11,079 nt of DNA, from assembly GCA_029865195.1 (NCBI GenBank), contig JAOUHH010000062.1:1-11079 (forward strand), read 5' to 3'. Within the stretch, counting starts at the first letter, position 1, and each line of letters opens with the position of its first letter. The notes below the pieces were generated by a model. It was not told where the DNA came from and searched no databases. It saw only the letters and a program-made list of their open reading frames with translations. The stretch comes from Desulfobulbaceae bacterium (GTDB lineage: Bacteria > Desulfobacterota > Desulfobulbia > Desulfobulbales > UBA5123). Of this stretch, positions 5,690-11,079 are shown piece by piece. Both the position numbers and the translations under genes were made by a program.

Positions 5690-6772
5690 ATGAAAATCGA
5701 CAGCCGCCTCCCGACCAAAACCGACCCCGCCGCCTCCCCCAAGACAAACGGGACCACGCCGGCGGAGACCGGCAAGCCCGGCGGCGGGATGACCTTGACC
5801 GTGGGCACGGTTCTCAAGGGGACGGTTTTGGAGATAACCGCCGACGGCAAGGCACTGCTCGACATCGCCGGCCGCACCGTCACCGCTCGGACCATGGTCC
5901 CGCTCAAGCCAGGCGCCGAACTGTATCTGGAGGTCAAGGAAGGGGGCGCGATGCCATGGCTGACCCAGGCCGACAAAAAAGGCGGCGCCCAGGAACTCAT
6001 CCGGCTGCTCTTTACCGAAGGGGCCAACCTGGCCAAGGCGGCCACCCTGCTGGCAGGCGGTGGCGAGTCGGCGGCCGCCCCCCCCACGGCCCTGCCCGCG
6101 TCCCTGCTAGAAGCCCTTGCCGCCGTACGCGGTGAAATAGCAGACAAAGCGACAAGCGGCCAGGCGGAGAGCGGCAAGCTCAGCCAACTGCTGGCCCTCC
6201 TCCGCCCCTCCGGCAGCCAGGCCGCGACCGATATCCCCTTGAGCAAAAAGCTGTCGGCCGTGGCAGACCGACTGGCCGCCCAACTCGGCCCCGACCATGC
6301 CTCGGCAAACGAGATCAAAGCGATGGCCAAGCTGCTGGACGCCCATCAGCAAATCAACGCCCGGCCATCCGGCAACCAACCGGATTTCCTGATTTTCCCC
6401 TGTTTTTTCACCGGCAACGCCGGCTGGGGGGAGTGGCTTTTCTCCATGGAGACGAGCGGCGGGAAGGAGGCCGAGGAGCCGCCCTGCACCATCGATTTCT
6501 TCTTGCGGATGAGTCGGCTGGGGGATGTACACCTGAAGGTTTTACTGCAAGGGGAAAGCCTCCGGGGAGATTTCCTGGTCGGCGAGGAAACGGTGCGCCG
6601 CCACCTGGCCGACGCCATTCCGGAGCTTGCGGCAATCCTTGCCGGGCATGGCTTTCAACCCGTCGCACTCACGGCCCGTCAGGCGACCGAAAATCCGTTG
6701 CACACCTTCAGAAAGGAGCTGGAGACGAAAGCGCGTCTTCGCCCCTTCGCCCTGATTGACCTCACCGCCTGA
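5690..6772 (+). CDS. FliK-like protein with flagellar hook-length control domain
   Basis: 360-aa protein rich in Ala, Gly and Pro. The N-terminal globular beta segment (about 36-90: VGTVLKGTVLEI, then GRTVTAR, then LKPGAELYLEV) matches the domain often seen at the start of FliK-like proteins in deltaproteobacterial lineages. A low-complexity Ala-rich linker follows (about 95-230). The C-terminal region (about 265-345) carries the Flg_hook-like pattern: FFLRMSRLGDVHLKVLL, then a helix on PELAAILAGHGF. FliK measures hook length and switches flagellar export specificity, but no flagellar gene lies here, so a paralogue with another role is possible. Start ATG 5690 is chosen because upstream starts would overlap the kinase gene; no ribosome binding site is evident. 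It follows the kinase by 64 nt in the same direction, so co-transcription is likely. The stop is 12 nt from the convergent MFS gene. Confidence 0.7.
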   Translation: MKIDSRLPTKTDPAASPKTNGTTPAETGKPGGGMTLTVGTVLKGTVLEITADGKALLDIAGRTVTARTMVPLKPGAELYLEVKEGGAMPWLTQADKKGGAQELIRLLFTEGANLAKAATLLAGGGESAAAPPTALPASLLEALAAVRGEIADKATSGQAESGKLSQLLALLRPSGSQAATDIPLSKKLSAVADRLAAQLGPDHASANEIKAMAKLLDAHQQINARPSGNQPDFLIFPCFFTGNAGWGEWLFSMETSGGKEAEEPPCTIDFFLRMSRLGDVHLKVLLQGESLRGDFLVGEETVRRHLADAIPELAAILAGHGFQPVALTARQATENPLHTFRKELETKARLRPFALIDLTA

Positions 6773-6784
6773 GCGGCCCCGGTC

Positions 6785-8239
6785 TCAAACCCCTTCCCCA
6801 TCGGCAAGCGCCGCAACCGGCTCCGGCCCACGACGCCAGGAGATAACGACGCCCAGGAGGCCGAAGACGGCTGCAACCCGGAAGGCCGCGGTCATCGCCG
6901 CCAGAAACTCACCGGCATGGGCGCCGGCAAAATCCTTCATATCCAGCCCGCCGGTGGCGCGACTGAAAACCATCGAGAAGACCAGACCGGCCTGGGCAAT
7001 CCCCAAAAGCATCCCCAGATTCCTCGCCGTGGCCAGCAGCGCCGCCGAGGCCCCGGCGTACTGCCGTTCCACCCGCCCCAACAGGGAGGCGCTGTTGGGG
7101 GCAAGAAACATCGCCTGCCCGCAGCCCATCAATGTCAGCCGGACGGCAACCTGCCACGGTCTCGGGTTGACGGGCAACTCCGTCAGCAGCAAGAGTCCGA
7201 GGCTTGAGATAAAAAGGCCCGCAGTGGAAAGGAGGCGCGCGCCGATGCGATCGGAAAGATAGCCGGCCAGCGGCGCCACCAGCATCACCGCCAGGGGGAT
7301 GGACATCATCACCAGGCCGATCTTGGCGCTGGACAGCGACAGCACCCGGTCGAGATAGAACGGGGTGAGCATGATCACCACGAACAGGGTCATAAAGGAG
7401 AGAACGGCGCAGACCACGGCGGCACTGAAAAACCGCTGCCGGAATAAATGTAACGGCAGCAACGGCCTGTGGCTCACCACCTCGACCTTGACAAAGAGCA
7501 GCAAGGCGAGCACACCGACCACCAGCAACAGCACCACCCGGATAACGGACCGGTCGGCGGCGGTGGCCTGACTGAGGGCCAGCGAGAGGAACAACAACCC
7601 CACCGCGCACAACAGCGCGCCCGGCCAATCGAAACGATGCGCGGCCAGCGGCCCCGGCGAACCGGGAAGAACCATCCGGGCCAAGACAAAAAACACCAGC
7701 CCCACCGGCACCGTCACCAGAAAGATCGCCCGCCAGGAGTAGAATTCCATGATCAAGCCGCCCAGCGCCGGGCCGGTCATCAAGCCGAGGGAGACAGCCA
7801 CGCCGATCAGGCCGAGGCTGCGCCCCAACCGGTTGGCCGGGAAGGTCTGCTTGATGATGGCCGGGCCGGTGGCCATCATCATCGCCGCCCCCAACGCCTG
7901 GCCGCCACGGGCCACCACCAGCCAGGCCAGGTTCCCGGCCAGCGCGCAGGCCAGCGAGCCCAGCGCAAAGAGCAGCATGCCGCCGGAATAGATCTTGTTC
8001 TTGCCGTGCCGGTCGCCCAGGTGACCCCACCACAGGAGGGTGGCGGTGATAGTGAGCAGATAGACCAGCACCACCCATTCGGTGGTATGCAGATGACTGC
8101 CGAAATCACGCATGATGGCGGGCAGGGCGATATTGACCATGCTGCTGTCCAGGGTGGACATGAAAACACCCACCGCGACAACGATGAACAGGGGCCAACG
8201 CCGTTGTCCTGGCGGGAGATCTGGAGAGGTGGCGGTCAT
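6785..8239 (-). CDS. MFS transporter, DHA2 (EmrB/QacA-type) drug:H+ antiporter
   Basis: Inner-membrane major facilitator protein of 484 aa, consistent with 14 transmembrane helices. Signature elements: LDSSMVNIALP (30-40) in TM1, typical of the DHA2 group; motif A GHLGDRHGKNK (72-82) between TM2 and TM3; and antiporter motif C, GLMTGPALGG (152-161), in TM5. These indicate proton-driven export of small hydrophobic or toxic compounds; the actual substrate cannot be read. The start is ATG 8239-8237, with AGGA at 8252-8249 as binding site. An upstream ATG (8293) would add 18 residues but lacks a suitably spaced site. No EmrA-like membrane fusion partner is adjacent, so it probably works alone. 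It is transcribed divergently from the selenoprotein gene and convergently with the FliK-like gene. Confidence 0.9.
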   Translation of the reverse strand: MTATSPDLPPGQRRWPLFIVVAVGVFMSTLDSSMVNIALPAIMRDFGSHLHTTEWVVLVYLLTITATLLWWGHLGDRHGKNKIYSGGMLLFALGSLACALAGNLAWLVVARGGQALGAAMMMATGPAIIKQTFPANRLGRSLGLIGVAVSLGLMTGPALGGLIMEFYSWRAIFLVTVPVGLVFFVLARMVLPGSPGPLAAHRFDWPGALLCAVGLLFLSLALSQATAADRSVIRVVLLLVVGVLALLLFVKVEVVSHRPLLPLHLFRQRFFSAAVVCAVLSFMTLFVVIMLTPFYLDRVLSLSSAKIGLVMMSIPLAVMLVAPLAGYLSDRIGARLLSTAGLFISSLGLLLLTELPVNPRPWQVAVRLTLMGCGQAMFLAPNSASLLGRVERQYAGASAALLATARNLGMLLGIAQAGLVFSMVFSRATGGLDMKDFAGAHAGEFLAAMTAAFRVAAVFGLLGVVISWRRGPEPVAALADGEGV

Positions 8240-8339
8240 CGCATAAAGTCCTGTTAAGCAAGCGAAATGGAATACCAAGAGTGCCATATCCAACCGGGAA
8301 GTTCAACCTCCGGCGACGGGTGGCGCAGGTTTCTTTCTG

Positions 8340-8391
8340 TTGACAGGGCAGGAGGGGGTTGGGTAGTTTAGGAGTTCGTGATACAGGTATC
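8340..8391 (+). promoter_or_regulatory. Candidate promoter and operator for the selenoprotein gene
   Basis: TTGACA at 8340-8345, an 18-nt spacer, then a weak -10 (TAGTTT, 8364-8369). Just past the -10 is palindrome GATAC-AG-GTATC (8380-8391), a plausible operator near the transcription start. The -10 call is weak. Confidence 0.35.
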
Positions 8392-8436
8392 GCTATCCTA
8401 AAAAAACCGCCGCGCCACCGCCGGCAGGAGTCGCTG

Positions 8437-8955
8437 ATGAATAAATCCCTTCTTGATAAAGGCGTCCTTGTCGCCCTGCTGGCGATATTGACGCTGTTTG
8501 GCCTTTCTGCCGGCCAGTCCCGTGCCGCCACCACGCCGGCCTTTGTGCTGCCCAACGCCCTGGACGGAGCCATGGTGGACAGCCGCAGCCTGAGCGGCAA
8601 GGTAGTGCTGATCAATTTTTTCACCACCTGGTGACCGTCCTGCGTGAGGGAGGTTCCCTCATTCAACAAGGCCCAGCAGGAATTCTCGCCAAAGGGTTTC
8701 GTCATTGTCGGCATGTCGCTTGACACCTCCAGCGGACCGGTGCAGCGGTTCATCAACGCCCACGACATCAACTATCCGGTCCTGATGGCCAACCAGAAAA
8801 CGGTGGACGGCTTCGGCGGCATCATCGGGGTGCCGACCTCGTTTCTGGTGAACCGCGCAGGAATAATTGTCAAGAAATACCAAGGATATATCGACAAAGA
8901 AACCCTCTACCGCGACGTGGAGAGGGTCCTGGCCCAACCCGCCGGTCAACCGTAA
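8437..8955 (+). CDS. TlpA/ResA-like thioredoxin-fold selenoprotein (UxxC), TGA 8632-8634 read as Sec
   Basis: 172-residue redoxin. ATG 8437 has CAGGAG (8425-8430) as binding site. Residues 9-31 form a hydrophobic signal peptide or anchor ending near SRA-A, placing the domain in the periplasm. The domain follows the TlpA order: FVLPNALDG, VDSRSLSGKVVLINFFTTW (about 47-65), active site, then FVIVGMSLD and GVPTSFLV with cis-Pro133. The codon where family members have the first Cys of W-C-x-x-C is TGA (residue 66). The frame continues without a break as P-S-C-V-R-E-V-P for the rest of the domain, so the active site reads U-P-S-C (Sec66, Cys69). A hairpin fitting a bacterial SECIS follows at once. 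Likely role: thiol-disulfide reduction or exchange outside the membrane. A nonsense mutation or base error (TGC to TGA) is the alternative, but the hairpin and precise position make it unlikely. Confidence 0.88.
8645..8661 (+). promoter_or_regulatory. Bacterial SECIS element (selenocysteine insertion hairpin)
   Basis: Within the coding sequence, 10 nt after the TGA, TGAGGGA (8645-8651) pairs perfectly with TCCCTCA (8655-8661) around a 3-nt loop GGT (8652-8654); a G-U pair (8644/8662) can extend it. Loop distance from the TGA is 17 nt, and the loop begins with GG, as in E. coli fdhF, where the GGU loop is bound by SelB. The base after the TGA is C, a context with weak termination. Confidence 0.85.
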
Positions 8956-9137
8956 CCATGCGCGATTGTTTTCCGGTTGACAAGCAGGGAGGCTTTCCGG
9001 TACTTAAATCTATACGCTTGTAAAATAGATGGAAGCGGATACATACACGATTGCAACCAGTTATCGTTTCATGGTGACTGGAGCGCTATAACGGTTAGTG
9101 AGTCATCCAAAACTACACATCTACAAAGGAGAGCATC
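8956..9137 (+). promoter_or_regulatory. Intergenic region upstream of the small exported protein
   Basis: The stretch contains a perfect TTGACA (8977-8982) without a good -10 at the usual distance, two hexamers resembling -10 boxes (TAAAAT 9021-9026; TATAAC 9087-9092), and a direct repeat TTTCCGGT (8970-8977 and 8994-9001, 24 nt apart) that might bind an activator. No terminator is visible after the selenoprotein gene. The exact promoter is undecided; no gene is seen. Confidence 0.3.
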
Positions 9138-9356
9138 ATGAACAAGAAGATCATGGCTTTGGCAATGGCAATGGCATTCACCGTCGGCACCGTGGCAGTC
9201 AGCTTTGCCAGCGACGTAAAATGTGAAGTTAAGTCCGTTGCCGGCAGCACCGTGACCCTTGATTGTGGCGGCGACGCCGGCAAACTGGCCGTCGGCTCCA
9301 CTGTTAAAGTCAAGGCCGGCAAGAAGAAAAGCAGCGGCGCCATCGAAGGCTGCTAA
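9138..9356 (+). CDS. Small exported protein with C-terminal cysteine, 72 aa
   Basis: The start ATG 9138 has an excellent AAGGAG (9125-9130). Residues 1-24 are a typical Sec signal peptide (MNKK, hydrophobic stretch, SFA cleavage site), leaving a mature protein of about 48 residues. It shows two short beta-type repeats (CEVKSVAGSTVTLDC 29-43 and KLAVGSTVKVKAG 49-61), a lysine-rich linker and a C-terminal A-I-E-G-C. The pattern of V-x-G-S/N-x-V-T-L and L-x-V-G-x-x-V-K-V resembles small OB- or SH3-like barrels. From memory it resembles small proteins annotated as ExtJ of selenite/tellurite reduction loci in Geobacter relatives, but I cannot verify this. Cys29 and Cys43 could form a disulfide; Cys72 ends the chain. 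It is probably monocistronic, with a strong terminator 29 nt after the stop. Confidence 0.78.
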   Translation: MNKKIMALAMAMAFTVGTVAVSFASDVKCEVKSVAGSTVTLDCGGDAGKLAVGSTVKVKAGKKKSSGAIEGC

Positions 9357-9384
9357 TCCGCGCCAGACAGTTATCTGACTGCAC

Positions 9385-9430
9385 AAAAGCCGTCCGGTCT
9401 CACATGGGACCGGACGGCTTTTCTTGTTTT
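9385..9430 (+). terminator. Strong intrinsic terminator
   Basis: A perfect 15-bp stem (9385-9399 with 9408-9422; GCCGTCCGGTC pairing with GACCGGACGGC) has an 8-nt loop and leads into TTTTCTTGTTTT. The A run on the other side makes it potentially bidirectional, but there is no facing gene. Confidence 0.93.
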
Positions 9431-9482
9431 CCGCCCCGTACCGCGACGACTGGCGGCCTCCCTCGACATCACCGCTTTGCGG

Positions 9483-9511
9483 TTTACATTTCACCCCTCC
9501 TTTCGTATAGT
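9483..9511 (+). promoter_or_regulatory. Near-consensus promoter of uppP giving a leaderless or near-leaderless mRNA
   Basis: TTTACA (9483-9488), a 17-nt spacer and TATAGT (9506-9511), each matching the consensus at five of six positions. The expected start point (about 9518) is two bases from the ATG at 9520, and no ribosome binding site exists upstream of that ATG. Confidence 0.65.
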
Positions 9512-9519
9512 GGCACCCC

Positions 9520-10329
9520 ATGAACATCTTGTATGCGATTTTTTTAGGGATCGTGCAGGGGGCCACGGAATTCCTGCCGGTTTCGAGTTCTGGGCATCTG
9601 GTCCTGGCCGCATCCTTTCTCGACGTAGAGGAGGCGAGTCTGGCCTTTGACGTGTTCCTGCATCTCGGCACCCTGGTGGCGGTGGTCATCTATTTCCGGC
9701 GCGATTTCTGGCTGATGGCAAGAGCCCTTCTCGCCTGGCGGGACAAAAATGCCGAAACGGCCGCCCTGCGGATGCTGGCCCTGCAACTTGCCGCCGGCAC
9801 CGTCCCGGCGGTGGTCGCCGCCCTGCTCTGCGGCGACTTTATCGAAACCAACCTCCGCCATCCCCTTGTGGTTGCGATCACCCTGGCCGGCGTCGGCCTG
9901 CTGTTGCTGCTCGGGGAAAAGGCCGGCGCCCACCGCCGGGATTTTGCCTCCATCACCTGGCTCGACACCCTGCTCATCGGCTGCGCCCAGGCGTTGGCGA
10001 TCATCCCGGGCGTCTCCCGCAGCGGCATCACCATGACCGCCGGCCTCTTCCGCGGCCTCAACCGGCAGGCGGTGGCGCGCTTCTCCTTCCTGCTCTCGGC
10101 GCCGATCATCTGCGGGGCCGGGGTGTACAAGGTGCCGGAGATCATCCGCCACGGCTTCGCGCCGGGGCAGGGGGGCTTTTATCTGGCGGGGTTCCTCTCC
10201 TCCGCCATCTCCGGATATTTAGTCATCGCCTTCCTCCTCCACTTCATCCGCACCAGAACCTTTGTGGTCTTCGCCTACTACCGGTTCGCCCTGGCGGCGC
10301 TGGTGGTGTTGACCCTGCTGCTGCGTTGA
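9520..10329 (+). CDS. uppP: Undecaprenyl-diphosphatase UppP (BacA)
   Basis: Polytopic inner-membrane phosphatase of 269 aa that removes one phosphate from undecaprenyl diphosphate, recycling the lipid carrier for peptidoglycan and other envelope polymers; overexpression gives bacitracin resistance. Both family signatures are intact: QGATEFLPVSSSGH (13-26, with Glu17 and His26) and PGVSRSG (163-169, with Arg167), one in each inverted-topology half. Length and hydrophobic profile are normal for the family. The start ATG 9520 begins directly at the first recognised residues (MNILYAIFLGIVQG), so no longer form is needed. It lacks a ribosome binding site, and a good promoter ends just before it. 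A methyltransferase gene follows 66 nt later in the same direction. The window gives no sign of a bacitracin-type regulatory system. Confidence 0.96.
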   Translation: MNILYAIFLGIVQGATEFLPVSSSGHLVLAASFLDVEEASLAFDVFLHLGTLVAVVIYFRRDFWLMARALLAWRDKNAETAALRMLALQLAAGTVPAVVAALLCGDFIETNLRHPLVVAITLAGVGLLLLLGEKAGAHRRDFASITWLDTLLIGCAQALAIIPGVSRSGITMTAGLFRGLNRQAVARFSFLLSAPIICGAGVYKVPEIIRHGFAPGQGGFYLAGFLSSAISGYLVIAFLLHFIRTRTFVVFAYYRFALAALVVLTLLLR

Positions 10330-10355
10330 GAGAGGAAGGCAGTTTCCGTATAACA

Positions 10356-10373
10356 GCGGCCCGGAAGGGCCGC
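10356..10373 (+). other. Hairpin between uppP and the methyltransferase gene
   Basis: GCGGCCC (10356-10362) and GGGCCGC (10367-10373) form a 7-bp GC stem closed by a GGAA tetraloop of the GNRA type. There is no U-tract, so it is probably not a terminator; it may stabilise the 3' end of the uppP message or set the downstream expression level. Confidence 0.5.
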
Positions 10374-10395
10374 GTCGATGAAAAGGATGTAACGC

Positions 10396-11079
10396 ATGAA
10401 AGCTGACGATTTGCCGGGCAAGGCGGCGGAGATCCTCAAACAGATCCGCAAGAAATACAAGGTGAATTTTCAAACCCTGACCGTGCAGGACAAGGCCCTG
10501 CAGATCCTGCAGGTGACCGACATCGAGCCGCTGCTGGCCGGCAAGGACCCGTTCAAGAACACCGACGACTTCCCCTTCTGGGTCAAGCTGTGGGAGGCGT
10601 CGATGATGCTGGCGCACACCATCGGGACCCTCCCCGTCAAACCCGGCTCCACCCTGCTGGAGCTTGGCGCCGGGTTCGGTGCCCCCGGCCTGGTCGCCGC
10701 CGCCATGGGCTACAAGGTCACCTTGAGCGATTACGAGCCGACCATCCTCGATTTCCAACGGGTTTCGGCGGCGGCAAGCGGCCTGACAGGGGTGGAATTC
10801 AAGATCATCGACTGGAAAAACCCGCCCGCCATGGCGCAGTTCGACACCATCGTCGGCGCCGAGATCCTCTTCCGGGAGGAATTCTTCGCCCCGCTGCTCA
10901 ACATCCTCGACACCTTCCTGGCCCCGGGCGGCACCATCTACCTCGCCCACGATATGCGCCGCAAGAGCCTGAACCCGTTCCTGCAACTGGCGGAAAAGAA
11001 CTTCGAGATCGCCTTCAGCACCAAGAAGATGAAATCGCCGGAAGAGACCATCACCGTGGTGGTCAACCGCCTGCGGCGG
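10396..11079 (+). CDS. Class I SAM-dependent methyltransferase (partial, 3' end outside the window)
   Basis: Reading starts at ATG 10396 with AAAAGGA (10381-10387) as ribosome binding site and stays open for 228 codons to the window edge, so the C-terminus is missing or nearly so. The Rossmann-type SAM-binding motif I is clear: LLELGAGFGAPG (87-98), followed by the acidic residue D112 after strand YKVTLSD. Before it lies FPFWVKLWEASMMLA (59-73), a pattern like the PFW-x-x-x-W-x-x-S segment of the Methyltransf_16 (METTL21-like) group, many of which methylate protein side chains. A later segment (FDTIVGAEILF, about 148-158) corresponds to motif II. An N-terminal extension of about 55 charged residues precedes the domain. 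The substrate cannot be read. It is probably co-transcribed with uppP, without an evident functional link. Confidence 0.82.
   Translation, partial: MKADDLPGKAAEILKQIRKKYKVNFQTLTVQDKALQILQVTDIEPLLAGKDPFKNTDDFPFWVKLWEASMMLAHTIGTLPVKPGSTLLELGAGFGAPGLVAAAMGYKVTLSDYEPTILDFQRVSAAASGLTGVEFKIIDWKNPPAMAQFDTIVGAEILFREEFFAPLLNILDTFLAPGGTIYLAHDMRRKSLNPFLQLAEKNFEIAFSTKKMKSPEETITVVVNRLRR

Noticed and set aside
5227..6330. Long open frame antisense spanning the kinase end and the FliK-like gene
   Set aside because: It crosses two well-supported genes, has Ser/Ala-rich low-complexity content and no recognisable motif.
6909..8078. Second long - strand frame inside the MFS gene
   Set aside because: It is an out-of-frame shadow of the transporter; its translation is Gly/Arg/Ala-rich and lacks membrane segments.
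8437..8634. The redoxin gene as a pseudogene or as two separate short genes split at TGA 8632
   Set aside because: The TGA replaces exactly the catalytic Cys codon, the frame continues intact through the domain, and a SECIS-type hairpin follows at the right distance. There is no ribosome binding site for a second start at GTG 8644.
1..11079. CRISPR arrays, tRNA or rRNA genes, insertion sequences, phage genes
   Set aside because: I saw no regularly spaced repeats, no tRNA-like cloverleaf or rRNA stretches, no transposase motifs and no terminal inverted repeats with target duplications.

Overview
The window looks like a chromosomal segment of an anaerobic, sulfur-metabolising bacterium, most likely a member of the Desulfobacterota such as Desulfobulbales or a relative. 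This is an inference. It rests on a TusA/DsrE-type sulfur-relay cluster facing a YeeE/YedE transporter, a selenocysteine-containing redoxin, a cytoplasmic receiver-GAF-kinase, and fairly high G+C content. I see no rRNA, tRNA, insertion sequence, CRISPR array or prophage gene.

Layout. (1) 1-540: the possible tail of an upstream gene, then an unrecognised 114-residue protein on the + strand. (2) 547-1797, - strand: a four-gene operon read tusA -> DsrE-like -> DsrF/TusC-like -> a very short DsrH/TusB-like protein, closed by an intrinsic terminator. (3) 1784-2196: a divergent regulatory region with outward-facing promoter candidates and structured leaders. (4) 2197-3534, +: a YeeE/YedE sulfur-compound transporter with a strong terminator. 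(5) 3733-6772, +: a receiver-GAF-histidine kinase, then a FliK-like protein. (6) 6785-8239, -: a 14-TM DHA2-type MFS exporter, convergent with the FliK-like gene. (7) 8437-8955, +: a periplasmic TlpA/ResA-like thioredoxin-fold protein whose first active-site Cys codon is TGA. A 7-bp hairpin with a GGT loop lies 10 nt downstream of it, so this is read as a selenoprotein gene (UxxC) rather than a pseudogene. (8) 9138-9422, +: a small exported protein ending in Cys, with a terminator. (9) 9520-10329, +: undecaprenyl-diphosphatase (uppP) from a near-consensus promoter that would give an almost leaderless mRNA. (10) 10396-end, +: a class I methyltransferase cut by the window edge.

Working together: the clearest functional unit is the sulfur module. 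YeeE/YedE family members import thiosulfate or related sulfur species, TusA carries persulfide sulfur, and DsrE/F/H-type proteins pass sulfur between carriers. Divergent transcription from one shared region suggests coordinated import and relay. The selenoprotein redoxin is separate and probably does thiol-disulfide work outside the cytoplasmic membrane. The remaining genes (kinase, FliK-like, MFS, UppP, methyltransferase) show no obvious shared pathway.
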